A DNA stretch of 64,000 bases from CAJMSU01 sp964650315 (lineage in GTDB: Bacteria > Bacillota_I > Bacilli_A > RF39 > UBA660), in the NCBI GenBank assembly GCA_964650315.1, contig CAZYQE010000003.1, positions 1-64,000 on the forward strand, in the 5' to 3' direction. Position numbers and translations under genes: made by a program. This document shows, piece by piece, positions 33,360 through 41,559 of this stretch. How positions within the stretch are numbered: the stretch's first letter is position 1; each line of letters opens with the position of its first letter. Under the pieces are notes generated by a model, which was not told the origin of the DNA, made no database searches, and saw nothing but the letters and a program-made list of their open reading frames with translations.

Positions 33360-34410
33360 AAAACAATTTTAACACATCATTAAATGTAATAAATATCATT
33401 AATAACATAAGTAAGAATAATCCAATAGTATGAATCATATTCTCAGTCTCTGGTTTAACAGGAGATCCTTTTATTTTTTCTATTATAATAAATAGAATAT
33501 GACCACCATCAAATGCTGGTAAAGGGATTAAGTTAATAAAACCAACATTTATACTTAAGAAAGCTACTAAGTATAAAATATTTACTACTCCTGTTTTAGA
33601 AGATGCACCAACTACGTTATATATACCAACAGGTCCACTTAATTGAGTTAATTTTATACCACCAGTAAATAAATAACCCACTGTTATAGCCATTTGTTTA
33701 AATATAGAACCAGTCTTTTTAAAAGTATATTTAACTGAATTAATAAATCCATATTTCTTTTTCTGTTCTATAGAAATACCATATTTATATGTAGTCTCAC
33801 CAGCCACTTTAACTTTTACTGGTTTAACTTTATAAGTTTTAATCTTCCCATTATCTTTTTTTACTTGAATCTTTGTTTTTGTACTAGGATTAGCTACTGC
33901 TAAATATAAAGATAAATCATCATTAGTACTAACTTTATGATTATCAACTTTAAGAATAGTATCTCCTTTTTCTATACCAGCAGTAATTGCAGGATAGTTC
34001 TTATCCACTTTATCAACTTTAGGATCCATACTAGTTCCACCCCAAATTAATGCTATAAAGAATAAAATTAATATGGCAAATATAAAGTTATTTGCTGGTC
34101 CAAAAAACATTATCAAAAATCTTTGAAAAGCACTTTTAGATTGTAATTGTCTTTCTTTAGGTATTTTCTTCTTTTTATCACTATCTAGATCTTCACCAGC
34201 CATCTGACAAAATCCACCAATAGGAATTGCTCTAATAGTATATTCAGTTTCTTTTCCTTGTTTACTAAATAACTTAGGTCCCATACCTAAAGCAAATTCA
34301 TATACATATACTCCACACATTTTAGCAAGCATAAAATGTCCAAATTCATGTACTAATACTATAGATCCTAATATTACAATAAAAAGTAAAATATTAATAA
34401 TTATAGACAT
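33358..34410 (-). CDS. rseP: Site-2 intramembrane protease RseP/RasP
   Basis: A membrane zinc protease that cuts anti-sigma factors and signal peptide remnants. VLVHEFGHFMLAKM holds the zinc HExxH in the first helix, a PDZ domain is at about 115-195 (GIEKGDTILKVDNHKV), and LPAFDGGHILFIIIEKI near residue 300 is the second zinc-binding motif. Length (350 aa) is a little shorter than usual because only one PDZ is present, as in other Bacillota. It lies 12 bases after cdsA. Confidence 0.95.
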   Translation of the reverse strand: MSIIINILLFIVILGSIVLVHEFGHFMLAKMCGVYVYEFALGMGPKLFSKQGKETEYTIRAIPIGGFCQMAGEDLDSDKKKKIPKERQLQSKSAFQRFLIMFFGPANNFIFAILILFFIALIWGGTSMDPKVDKVDKNYPAITAGIEKGDTILKVDNHKVSTNDDLSLYLAVANPSTKTKIQVKKDNGKIKTYKVKPVKVKVAGETTYKYGISIEQKKKYGFINSVKYTFKKTGSIFKQMAITVGYLFTGGIKLTQLSGPVGIYNVVGASSKTGVVNILYLVAFLSINVGFINLIPLPAFDGGHILFIIIEKIKGSPVKPETENMIHTIGLFLLMLLMIFITFNDVLKLF

Positions 34411-34422
34411 TATATCTCCTCC

Positions 34423-35223
34423 TTAGATGATTCCTAAAAATAGAATAAATGTTAATGCTACAAATATTATACTATCAAATCTATCTAATATTCCTCCATG
34501 TCCTGGAATTAAATTAGAAAAATCTTTTCTACCATAATATCTTTTAATTATAGAAAATACTAAATCTCCAATTTGACCTACTAATGATAGTAATATAGTT
34601 ATAACTATTACTAAAATTAATGAATTACAATTATTAATTACTGTTACATAGAAAGCTGTAGCTGCAAAAGTTCCCATAAGTGTTCCACCAATTACACCTT
34701 CTACTGTCTTCTTAGGTGAAATATCAGGACATAATTTATGTTTACCAATAAATTTACCAGTAAAGAAAGCAAATGTATCAGTAATAGTTGTTATTAAGAA
34801 TAAATAAATTATATAAGTAATATCATAATTACGTGTAATAATTAATAAATTAAAACTCATACCTATAAATAATATAGATCCTATTAAAAATAATGCATCA
34901 TTAATATTATATTTCTTAGTATCATTTATATATACCATTGGTACTAAGAATACAAATATTATAAAAGTCATGACTCTATAATCAACATTATATAAAAATT
35001 CTATTGATTTAAAATTAGTCATCGAAAAGAATATTACCATTAAATAAGCTATTACTTTCATAGCAATTGGAAATGGTTTTTTAGTTTCCCTAATATTCAT
35101 AATTTCATATAGTCCAAATAAAGCTAATATTGTCATAAATATAGCAAATGTTATTCCCCCTATTAATAATAGCGGTACAAATACTGCTACCATTATTATT
35201 GCACTTATAATACGTTTCTTCAT
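34423..35223 (-). CDS. cdsA: Phosphatidate cytidylyltransferase
   Basis: CdsA makes CDP-diacylglycerol from CTP and phosphatidic acid, the branch point for phospholipids. It has about eight membrane helices and the family signature near the C-terminus: FFTGKFIGKHKLCPDISPKK followed by TVEGVIGG, then GDLVFSIIKRYYGRKDF and IPGHGGILDRFDS. Size (266 aa) is normal. It lies directly before rseP, the standard Bacillota order, but uppS, frr and pyrH are not adjacent here. AGGTAT-like RBS GGAGG precedes ATG. Confidence 0.95.
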   Translation of the reverse strand: MKKRIISAIIMVAVFVPLLLIGGITFAIFMTILALFGLYEIMNIRETKKPFPIAMKVIAYLMVIFFSMTNFKSIEFLYNVDYRVMTFIIFVFLVPMVYINDTKKYNINDALFLIGSILFIGMSFNLLIITRNYDITYIIYLFLITTITDTFAFFTGKFIGKHKLCPDISPKKTVEGVIGGTLMGTFAATAFYVTVINNCNSLILVIVITILLSLVGQIGDLVFSIIKRYYGRKDFSNLIPGHGGILDRFDSIIFVALTFILFLGII

Positions 35224-35268
35224 ATAATACCTCCACTCTATATTAATTATATAACATTACAAACAAAA

Positions 35269-35289
35269 AAGGAAGACAAAAACTTCCTT
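35269..35289 (-). terminator. Intrinsic terminator after khpA
   Basis: AAGGAAG (35269-35275) pairs with CTTCCTT (35283-35289) around seven bases, overlapping the khpA stop and followed by T on the minus strand. cdsA-rseP must then have their own promoter or depend on read-through. Confidence 0.6.
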
Positions 35290-35536
35290 AAAATTTATCA
35301 ATATCAATTTTTACATATTTGTTATCTTTTAAAGCACTACTAGCTTGTACTAAAGTTCTAATAGCATTAGCAATACGTCCACCTTTACCTATAACGCGAC
35401 CCATATCTGCATCTGCTACCATTACTTGTATTAAAATAACGTTTTCTTCTTCAGTAGGAAACTCTTTAACACTAACAGAGTCTACATCTTCTACTAAAGA
35501 TTTAATGATATCTTCTGTTAAACTAACTAAATCCAT
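35288..35536 (-). CDS. khpA: KH-domain RNA-binding protein KhpA
   Basis: An 82-residue protein with a single KH domain (GRVIGKGGRIANAIRTLVQA carries the GxxG loop, here GKGG). KhpA (YlqC) with KhpB binds RNA and influences division and wall synthesis in Gram-positives. It lies two bases after rpsP, the conserved rpsP-ylqC order. The classical ffh gene upstream of rpsP is not next to it here but at 61.7-63 kb. Confidence 0.93.
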   Translation of the reverse strand: MDLVSLTEDIIKSLVEDVDSVSVKEFPTEEENVILIQVMVADADMGRVIGKGGRIANAIRTLVQASSALKDNKYVKIDIDKF

Positions 35537-35538
35537 AA

Positions 35539-35811
35539 TTACTTATCCTTCTTTTTCTTAGATTCACTAAATTTCTTAATAATTCCTTCTTTACTTAAGA
35601 TATTCTTAACTGTATCAGTAGGAATAGCTCCTTCATTAAGCCATTTTAAAGCTACTTCTTCATTAATCTTAACTTCTTCCTTAAGTGGTGAATAAGTACC
35701 AACTAATTCTATATATTGTCCATCTCTAGGTCTACGAGAATCAGTAGCAACTATTCTATAAGTAGGTTTCTTTTTAGCACCCATTCTTGTTAATCTTAAT
35801 TTTACTGCCAT
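35539..35811 (-). CDS. rpsP: Small ribosomal subunit protein bS16
   Basis: A 90-residue ribosomal protein of the 30S body. The N-terminus VKLRLTRMGAKKKPTYRIVA and the following DSRRPRDGQYIELVGTYSPL are the bS16 signature. The tail is Lys-rich. It heads a unit with khpA, preceded by a near-perfect promoter (TTGACA, 17 bp, TATAAT) and the ribosome site GGAGG. RimM and trmD, often downstream, are missing here. Confidence 0.97.
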   Translation of the reverse strand: MAVKLRLTRMGAKKKPTYRIVATDSRRPRDGQYIELVGTYSPLKEEVKINEEVALKWLNEGAIPTDTVKNILSKEGIIKKFSESKKKKDK

Positions 35812-35843
35812 TTTTCTTCCTCCATTTCCAAATAACTACATGT

Positions 35844-35872
35844 ATTATACTAGATATATTACTGTGTGTCAA
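35844..35872 (-). promoter_or_regulatory. Consensus sigma-A promoter of rpsP
   Basis: On the minus strand TTGACA (35867-35872), a 17-bp spacer and TATAAT (35844-35849) match the vegetative consensus exactly, 32 bases before the rpsP ATG. It is the strongest promoter seen in the window. Confidence 0.9.
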
Positions 35873-35888
35873 CCTTTTTTTTATAACA

Positions 35889-36419
35889 CTAATCTACTTC
35901 ATCAATAAAATCTTCTTTTACTTCATCTATTTTATCTAGAACATCTTCATCATTAGATTCTATCTCTACCCAAGGATCTTCTTCCATATTAGCTTCTATT
36001 TTAACTTTAGTATCTCCAACCAACTCTATACCTAATTCTTTTTCTATTTTATAATTTATTTTATTCCCATCAATAGAAACATCTACACAACTAGGTTGTT
36101 TTAAACTTCTAACTATAATCTCTTCATTAGATAAATCCTCATCTGGTTGTCTCATATTAACTACTTCATTATAGTTATCAGTATGTTTAACTACTCCAGT
36201 CTTAGTATCATTATCATAAGAATACCAAATATTAATATCATAACTACCATTAATATTTATCTTATCATTATTCTTTACTCCATTGAAATTATGATTAATT
36301 ACCCAACAACCAAGTATAGTAGAAGGATTATTATCTACAGATATACTATTATTAGAAACAAAAGTCTTTTTACCTTTAGCAATAACAGCTTTAGTAACAA
36401 TTTCTCTATAATTAGCCAT
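35889..36419 (-). CDS. cotE: Outer spore coat morphogenetic protein CotE
   Basis: CotE organises the outer coat of Bacillus spores. The match is clear: NYREIVTKAVIAKGKKTF at the start (B. subtilis has the same phrase with two or three changes), STILGCWVINHNFNGVK, YDINIWYSYDNDTKTGVV, VRSLKQPSCVDVSIDGNKI and an acidic C-terminus. Length (176 aa) equals that of B. subtilis CotE. The gene order miaB-ymcA-cotE is also that of B. subtilis. A terminator separates it from ymcA and a possible sigma-E-type promoter precedes it. It shows spore-forming ability or ancestry. Confidence 0.93.
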   Translation of the reverse strand: MANYREIVTKAVIAKGKKTFVSNNSISVDNNPSTILGCWVINHNFNGVKNNDKININGSYDINIWYSYDNDTKTGVVKHTDNYNEVVNMRQPDEDLSNEEIIVRSLKQPSCVDVSIDGNKINYKIEKELGIELVGDTKVKIEANMEEDPWVEIESNDEDVLDKIDEVKEDFIDEVD

Positions 36420-36437
36420 AAGCCTACCTCCTAAAGT

Positions 36438-36466
36438 AATATATGCAACTGCATAAAAAAAATGAT
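36438..36466 (-). promoter_or_regulatory. Possible sigma-E-type promoter of cotE
   Basis: Minus-strand ATCATTTT (36459-36466; consensus GTCATATT, 6 of 8), 13 bp and CATATATT (36438-36445; consensus CATACAAT, 6 of 8) precede cotE. cotE in B. subtilis uses sigma E. The match is partial and AT-rich sequence gives such matches by chance. Confidence 0.3.
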
Positions 36467-36480
36467 TATTTACTAATCAT
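36462..36480 (-). terminator. Intrinsic terminator between ymcA and cotE
   Basis: ATGATTA (36462-36468) pairs with TAATCAT (36474-36480), followed on the minus strand by eight T. It lies at the ymcA stop and separates cotE from the miaB-ymcA unit. Confidence 0.65.
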
Positions 36481-36789
36481 AAATAAATCAGTAAAATAAT
36501 CATTTAATTCATCTTTAACTAAATCTATCATCTTATTAACTTCTTCTAAGTTATTATTATATTCTACATATATAGGAATACTATTAAGTTTAGATTCTAA
36601 CTTATCTAACTTTTCTTTTATAGAATCATCATAATTACTCTTAACATATTTCTTTTGTAAAGATTTAATTTCCTCTATTAAACTACATATTTCTTCATTC
36701 TTATCCATCTTTTTCTTAATAGAAATACAATTTTTATAACTAGAAGTATTCTTAATATAAGAAACTAACTCATCTAACTCTTTATTCAT
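36466..36789 (-). CDS. ymcA: YlbF/YmcA (RicA) family protein
   Basis: A small all-helical protein of the YlbF/YmcA family. In B. subtilis RicA (YmcA), with YlbF and YaaT, speeds the phosphorelay for sporulation and directs RNase Y. Here 107 residues form long amphipathic helices (LIEEIKSLQKKYVKS; KLDKLESKLNSIPIYVEYNN). It lacks the C-terminal Cys residues that bind Fe-S in B. subtilis. Location between miaB and cotE supports the assignment. GGTG lies seven bases before the ATG at 36789, which overlaps miaB by eight bases. Confidence 0.8.
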   Translation of the reverse strand: MNKELDELVSYIKNTSSYKNCISIKKKMDKNEEICSLIEEIKSLQKKYVKSNYDDSIKEKLDKLESKLNSIPIYVEYNNNLEEVNKMIDLVKDELNDYFTDLFMISK

Positions 36790-38197
36790 TATATTCACCA
36801 TCTAAACTCCATGTCTTAGCCTTTAAAACTTTAACATTTACTATATCACCAACATTAATAGATTTATTACTAGTAAAATTAATTAACTTATTAGTATCAC
36901 TATATCCATAATACATATTCTTTTTATCAGAAATACCTTCTACTAATACTGGAAGAGTTTTACCTTCTAATTTTTTATTATTTTCTAAGAAATATTTATT
37001 TAGTACTGTATTTAATCTTTGTAATCTTTCTTCTTTTTCTTTTAATGGTACATCATCTTTTATTTTAGATGCTGGTGTTCCTTCTCTTGGAGAAAATATA
37101 AATGAAAAAGCATTATCATATTTACAAGTTTCTACTAAATCTAATGTCTCTTTAAAATCTTCTTCAGTCTCTTTAGGAAAACCTACTATTATATCTGTAG
37201 ATATAGTAACTCCTTTTACTGTATCTTTTATTTTATTAAACAATTCTAAATAACTTTCTTTAGTATATCTTCTACCCATAAGTTTTAATACTCTATTAGA
37301 TCCACTTTGTACAGGCAAATGAATACTAGGCATAATATTATCATATTTACCAATTACTTCTATCATTCTATCAGTGAAATCCCATGGATGAGAAGTAGTA
37401 AATCTAATACGAGGAATACCCATTAACGCAACATCTTCTAAAAGATTAGCTAAAGTATAATCATCATATAAATCTTTTCCATAAGCATTAACATTTTGTC
37501 CAAGTAACGTTACTTCTTTATAACCAGAATCTATTAAAGATTTAATTTCTTTCAATATATCTTCTTTTTCTCTACTTCGCTCTCTTCCTCTAGTATAAGG
37601 AACTACACAGTAAGTACAGAATTTATCACAACCATAAATAATATTAACATAAGCTTTAAAATCATTAACTCTTTTAACTGGAAGACCTTCTATTAAATCT
37701 CCTTCTCTAGAATATACTTCTATTTGTTGACTGTTTTCTTCTATAGCTTTATCTATTATCTTTGGAAGTTCAGACATATTATGAGTACCAATAACAAAAT
37801 TAACCCATTTATAATCTTTTAATATTTCATCTACTACACTTTTCTCTTGAGCCATACAACCACAAAGTCCTACTATTAAGTCCTTATTTTCTTGTTTTAG
37901 GTGTTTAAGTCTTCCTAACATACCAAAGGCTTTATTATGTGCATTTTCTCTAATACTACAAGTATTTAATAATACTAGATCTGCTTTATTATAATCATCT
38001 ACTTCTTCAAAACCTAAACTAGTAAGTAAAGCAGAAATATTTTCGCTATCATGTTCATTCATTTGACAGCCATAAGTCTTTATAAAGAAAGTTTTTCCCT
38101 TATATTTATTCTTTATATTTTTATCAAATTCAAAACTAATTTTCTTATAATCTCTTTTATCTCTAGTTCTAGCTTCTTTGTAATCTGGTAAATGCAT
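36782..38197 (-). CDS. miaB: tRNA 2-methylthio-N6-isopentenyladenosine-37 methylthiotransferase
   Basis: MiaB adds a methylthio group to i6A37 of tRNA by radical SAM chemistry with two 4Fe-4S clusters. The N-terminal domain has Cys in TYGCQMNEHDS, NTCSIRENAHNKAFG and GLCGCMAQEK. The radical SAM motif is GCDKFCTYCVVPYTRGRERS, and a TRAM domain is at the end. Size (471 aa) is normal. It overlaps ymcA by eight bases, in the miaB-ymcA-cotE order known from Bacillus. Confidence 0.96.
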   Translation of the reverse strand: MHLPDYKEARTRDKRDYKKISFEFDKNIKNKYKGKTFFIKTYGCQMNEHDSENISALLTSLGFEEVDDYNKADLVLLNTCSIRENAHNKAFGMLGRLKHLKQENKDLIVGLCGCMAQEKSVVDEILKDYKWVNFVIGTHNMSELPKIIDKAIEENSQQIEVYSREGDLIEGLPVKRVNDFKAYVNIIYGCDKFCTYCVVPYTRGRERSREKEDILKEIKSLIDSGYKEVTLLGQNVNAYGKDLYDDYTLANLLEDVALMGIPRIRFTTSHPWDFTDRMIEVIGKYDNIMPSIHLPVQSGSNRVLKLMGRRYTKESYLELFNKIKDTVKGVTISTDIIVGFPKETEEDFKETLDLVETCKYDNAFSFIFSPREGTPASKIKDDVPLKEKEERLQRLNTVLNKYFLENNKKLEGKTLPVLVEGISDKKNMYYGYSDTNKLINFTSNKSINVGDIVNVKVLKAKTWSLDGEYNE

Positions 38198-38243
38198 AGT
38201 ATCACTTCACTTCCAAACATATTATATATTATTAGCATATTAA

Positions 38244-38265
38244 AAACAAGGATTTATCCTTGTTT
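38244..38265 (-). terminator. Intrinsic terminator after the ankyrin gene
   Basis: AAACAAGGAT (38244-38253) pairs with ATCCTTGTTT (38256-38265) around two bases; T-rich on the minus-strand exit side. Confidence 0.6.
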
Positions 38266-38941
38266 ATACTAATGAATTAACAATACTATCTAAGAATAAT
38301 CCACTACCTTTAATAATATCATTTTTTATATTATCAATATTTTCTATAATCTTATTAATTAAATCTCTAAGACTAGGACATAATTCTTTTTTATTAAGAT
38401 TTTTAACTATTATTTCTAAATTAGTTAATTTAGAATATTTACCATAATAATTATTCTTAATATAAGTATTATATAAATTCATAAATGAACTCATATCTAT
38501 ATTAGTACATTTCTTATTTTCCAAAAATTTAAATGCAATAGAAGTATAATTATTATTGATTGCTCTATCTAAAGCAGTTTCACCCATATTATTCTCTATA
38601 TCAGCCATATAATTAGATTTCTTAGTTAGTTTATCCACTATTTTTAAAGCCCCAATAGAGTTATCTTTAGCAAGTTTATGTCCAAGAGTATTACCATCTA
38701 AATTTTTATGGTTAACATACCAACTTCTCTTGTTTATATATTTTAATACTAGATTATATTCTTTTAATTGTAATAATTTCATCATTACATCATTACCTGC
38801 AGTATCACAAGCATTAATCATTTTTGGATTCTTTTTAATTAAATAATCCACTAATTCATATTTTCCACCTTTTATTAGATTAAAAATCAGGGAGGGTTCT
38901 TCCTCACATGCCTTAATTATTTCTTTTTCACTGTTTGTCAT
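38264..38941 (-). CDS. Ankyrin-repeat protein
   Basis: The central part holds about four ankyrin-type units, seen as GKYELVDYLIKKNPKMINA, AGNDVMMKLLQLKEYNLV, DGNTLGHKLAKDNSIGALKI and MGETALDRAINNNYTSIA, each with the G/D-N-T/A-L turn and paired helices. The remaining C-terminal 70 residues are helical without motif. Ankyrin proteins bind other proteins; bacterial ones can be secreted effectors, but this one has no signal peptide. It stands alone between miaB and serS, with terminators on both sides. Target unknown. Confidence 0.8.
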   Translation of the reverse strand: MTNSEKEIIKACEEEPSLIFNLIKGGKYELVDYLIKKNPKMINACDTAGNDVMMKLLQLKEYNLVLKYINKRSWYVNHKNLDGNTLGHKLAKDNSIGALKIVDKLTKKSNYMADIENNMGETALDRAINNNYTSIAFKFLENKKCTNIDMSSFMNLYNTYIKNNYYGKYSKLTNLEIIVKNLNKKELCPSLRDLINKIIENIDNIKNDIIKGSGLFLDSIVNSLV

Positions 38942-39009
38942 AAATTACACCTCACACGACAATTCAATATTTTATCAGAAGAAGTGATTTATGTCAAATT
39001 ATGAAGAAA

Positions 39010-39036
39010 AAATAGAAGTTATTATAACTTCTATTT
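39010..39036 (-). terminator. Intrinsic terminator after serS
   Basis: AAATAGAAGTTAT and ATAACTTCTATTT form an almost perfect 27-bp palindrome at the serS stop, with T-rich sequence on the minus-strand exit. Confidence 0.7.
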
Positions 39037-40308
39037 AATTACTTCTTTTCCACCCATATATGGTTGTAATACTTTAGGTATTTTAATACTTCCATCTTTT
39101 TGATAATTATTCTCTATTAAAGCAATTAAACCACGTGGAGTAGCTATTACTGTATTATTTAAAGTATGTAAATAATAAGTTCCTTTTTCTCCTTTTTTAC
39201 GTATTCCTAAACGTCTAGCTTGCGCATCCCCTAAGTTAGAACAACTACCTACTTCAAAGTATTTTTGTTGTCTTGGACTCCAAGCTTCTACATCACAACT
39301 TTTAACTTTTAAATCAGCTAAATCTCCACTACAACATTCTAACTTTCTAACAGGAATATCTAAACTTCTAAAGAAATCAACTGTTAAATTAAGCATTTTA
39401 TCATACCATTCCATAGATTCCTCTGGTTCACATATAACAATCATTTCTTGTTTTTCAAATTGATGAACTCTATATAGTCCTCTTTCTTCTAGACCATGAG
39501 CTCCTCCTTCTTTTCTAAAACATGGAGAATAACTTGTTATATTAATTGGTAATTCATTATCTTTTATTATTTGTCCTTTATATTTTCCAATCATAGAATG
39601 TTCAGAAGTACCAATTAAATATAAGTCTTCACCCTCTATTTTATACATCATAGCTTCCATTTCTGGAAAAGACATAACTCCTGTTACTACATCACCATGT
39701 ATCATAAATGGTGGTATTGCATAAGTAAATCCATTATCAATCATAAAATCTCTTGCATAAGCAAGTACAGCTTCATGAAGTCTAGCAATATCTCCCATTA
39801 AATAGTAAAATCCTTCTCCACTAGTTCTACCAGCAGCCTCTTTATCTAAACCATTTACCTTATTTATAATATCTGCATGATATGGTATTTCATAATCTGG
39901 TACAATTGGATCTCCTATTTTTTCTAATTCAACATTCTCACTATCATCTTTACCAACAGGAACAGACTCATCCATTATTTGAGGAATAACAAGCATTTTA
40001 TCCTTAATTAAAGAACTTAATTCTGCTTGTTCACCTTCTAATTTAGCAATTTCTCCTGCAGATTTAGCAATCTCTTCTCTTATTTTACCTGCTTCTTCTT
40101 TCTTACCATCTCTCATTAATAATCCAATTTGACCACTAAGTTTATTTTTCTCAGCTTTTAATCCATCTACTTTAACTTGAACTTCTCTAACCTTCTTATC
40201 AAGTTCAAAAACCTCATCTACTAAAGGTAATTTTTCATCTTGAAATTTTTTCTTAATATTTTCCTTTACTACATCCTTATTTTCTCTTATTAATTTAATA
40301 TCTATCAT
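39031..40308 (-). CDS. serS: Seryl-tRNA synthetase
   Basis: Class II synthetase that charges tRNA-Ser. The N-terminal arm is a long coiled coil (about 25-110). Motif 2 is SPCFRKEGGAHGLEERGLYR and motif 3 is LNNTVIATPRGLIALIENN. That last form (NNT..A.PR) differs from the NGSG..VGR form of E. coli and Bacillus and matches a second class of SerRS known from spirochaetes and some Bacteroidetes-like and archaeal/eukaryotic enzymes, so horizontal exchange in the past is possible. It is two bases after the DUF1653 gene and under a T-box leader. Confidence 0.96.
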   Translation of the reverse strand: MIDIKLIRENKDVVKENIKKKFQDEKLPLVDEVFELDKKVREVQVKVDGLKAEKNKLSGQIGLLMRDGKKEEAGKIREEIAKSAGEIAKLEGEQAELSSLIKDKMLVIPQIMDESVPVGKDDSENVELEKIGDPIVPDYEIPYHADIINKVNGLDKEAAGRTSGEGFYYLMGDIARLHEAVLAYARDFMIDNGFTYAIPPFMIHGDVVTGVMSFPEMEAMMYKIEGEDLYLIGTSEHSMIGKYKGQIIKDNELPINITSYSPCFRKEGGAHGLEERGLYRVHQFEKQEMIVICEPEESMEWYDKMLNLTVDFFRSLDIPVRKLECCSGDLADLKVKSCDVEAWSPRQQKYFEVGSCSNLGDAQARRLGIRKKGEKGTYYLHTLNNTVIATPRGLIALIENNYQKDGSIKIPKVLQPYMGGKEVIK

Positions 40309-40309
40309 A

Positions 40310-40561
40310 TTATTTTCCTCCTTTTATTTCCTCAAATCTATATTTTTGTTTAACATCTGGATATTTATCATGATCTACTTTCGATAAAAACATTTCCATA
40401 GGTCTAGCATATATACCATCTTTATGATTAGTATTATCCCCATCTACACAACAATATATAACTAAATCTTCTCCAGTTTCTGAATGTTTCGCAGTTGTGA
40501 TAACATATGCTTTAGAACCTTTAAAATGTCTATACTCAGTATTTACTTTAACTTTTCTCAT
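40310..40561 (-). CDS. DUF1653 protein in the serS operon
   Basis: An 83-residue protein beginning MRKVKVNTEYRHFKGSKAYV, which matches DUF1653 (conserved YRHFKG.. Y.V and VYRxL-type strand; here LVIYCCVDG and YARPMEMFLSKVDH). Function of the family is not known. I choose the ATG at 40561, with AGGAGG seven bases before it. A longer frame to 40618 runs backwards into the T-box terminator and is not real. It is the first gene after the T-box, so it and serS respond to uncharged tRNA-Ser. Confidence 0.85.
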   Translation of the reverse strand: MRKVKVNTEYRHFKGSKAYVITTAKHSETGEDLVIYCCVDGDNTNHKDGIYARPMEMFLSKVDHDKYPDVKQKYRFEEIKGGK

Positions 40562-40574
40562 ATTTCCTCCTAAA

Positions 40575-40761
40575 AACAAAAAAAGAATAGTACAAGGAGT
40601 GCAAAAGCACGGTACCATCCTTTATTTAACTTAATTAGATAACGGTATTAACCGGAATTTCTTCATCTATAGAGTAGATAAATAAGTATTTAATATCGTT
40701 TTCACCAACCACGAATTCTCTATAATTAAATGATCTTATTATTAGTTCTAATTATTGATTT
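40575..40761 (-). promoter_or_regulatory. T-box riboswitch (Ser) controlling the DUF1653-serS operon
   Basis: The leader contains on the minus strand the T-box core GGATGGTACCGTGC, whose TGGTACCG pairs in the antiterminator with tRNA acceptor bases. The terminator half follows: GTGC-TTTT-GCAC inside a longer stem ending in GTACTATTC and seven T. Upstream, GTGGTTGGTGAAAACG is the Stem I apical region. The stretch CTACTCTATAGA holds a likely specifier TCT followed by A, a Ser codon, which agrees with serS. It senses uncharged tRNA-Ser: binding favours the antiterminator and expression. Confidence 0.92.
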
Positions 40762-40767
40762 GTCTAT

Positions 40768-40796
40768 ATTATATTATTTTTTTATAAATTTATCAA
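40768..40796 (-). promoter_or_regulatory. Promoter of the T-box-serS operon
   Basis: Minus-strand TTGATA (40791-40796), a 17-bp spacer and TATAAT (40768-40773) place the start near 40761, at the beginning of the leader RNA. Confidence 0.8.
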
Positions 40797-40804
40797 GTCC
40801 ACGA

Positions 40805-41185
40805 TTAATAGAAAAATAAATACCAAACAAGTACTACTATTAATAATACTAATAAAACTAAATATGTAGGTATAGATATAATTTTTCTGTTTTCCTTCAC
40901 TGGTGTTTCCTTCATAGATACTTCTTCTAATTTTTTACCACCAACATATACACCATCATCACTATCATTAATACCCTTTTCAAATTTTTCTCTATTTATT
41001 TTATCCATTTTATCCTCTGAAATATGACTCTTCATATATGAATTATCTGGATGTTCATAATTAAGTGCACCACACTTTAAACAACAACGAGCATCAGTCT
41101 TCATAGGTTCACCACATCTTGGGCATATTAAATAATCTTTAGAGTCTATAATTTTAGTTTTTTCTTTTTTCTTAAATAAAAACAT
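40805..41185 (-). CDS. Zinc-ribbon tail-anchored protein
   Basis: Residues 20-40 form a zinc ribbon with two CxxC knuckles (CPRCGEPM and CLKCGALN). A linker of about 60 charged residues leads to a single C-terminal helix (ISIPTYLVLLVLLIVVLVWYLFF). The protein is therefore held in the membrane by its tail with the ribbon in the cytosol. It is a generic DZR/zinc_ribbon architecture and no role can be given. It lies upstream of the T-box promoter in the same direction. AGGAG precedes ATG. Confidence 0.7.
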   Translation of the reverse strand: MFLFKKKEKTKIIDSKDYLICPRCGEPMKTDARCCLKCGALNYEHPDNSYMKSHISEDKMDKINREKFEKGINDSDDGVYVGGKKLEEVSMKETPVKENRKIISIPTYLVLLVLLIVVLVWYLFFY

Positions 41186-41251
41186 AACACTCTCTCCTTA
41201 TTACACTACCTATATATAATATACCATATAAATATTAAAAATAAAATAAAA

Positions 41252-41265
41252 AGGCTATTTAGCCT
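41252..41265 (-). terminator. Short terminator after spoVS
   Basis: AGGCT (41252-41256) and AGCCT (41261-41265) form a small hairpin at the spoVS stop, followed by T-rich sequence on the minus strand. Confidence 0.45.
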
Positions 41266-41515
41266 CTATAATTAATTTAATTGCAGTACGTTCCTCCCCA
41301 TCTATAGATATATCTTGAAAAGCAGGAATACATACTAAATTTCTACCACTAGGTGCAACAAAGCCTCTAGCTATCGCAATTGCTTTAATAGCTTGATTTA
41401 AAGCCCCTGCACCTACAGCTTGTATCTCGACACTACCTTTCTCTCTAAAAACATTAGTTAATGCACCTGCTACACTATTAGGATTAGACTTACTACTTAC
41501 TTTAAGTATTTCCAT
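41255..41515 (-). CDS. spoVS: Stage V sporulation protein S
   Basis: An 86-residue Alba-like protein. MEILKVSSKSNPNSVAGALT, VEIQAVGAGALNQAIKAIAI and ARGFVAPSGRNLVCIPAF reproduce the SpoVS family almost line for line. In B. subtilis SpoVS affects septation, cell separation and coat assembly and is made early, under sigma H. The full length and very high conservation suggest it is in use. Homologues also occur outside spore formers, so alone it does not prove sporulation, but cotE makes it likely. It is a single-gene unit. Confidence 0.93.
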   Translation of the reverse strand: MEILKVSSKSNPNSVAGALTNVFREKGSVEIQAVGAGALNQAIKAIAIARGFVAPSGRNLVCIPAFQDISIDGEERTAIKLIIEAK

Positions 41516-41559
41516 ATATTATTCATTCCTTTCTATATATTATATATGTATAATTATTA

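Noticed and set aside
40562..40618. N-terminal extension of the DUF1653 gene (Cys/Leu-rich)
   Set aside because: It is translated from the T-box terminator hairpin, not a coding sequence; the ATG with AGGAGG is at 40561.
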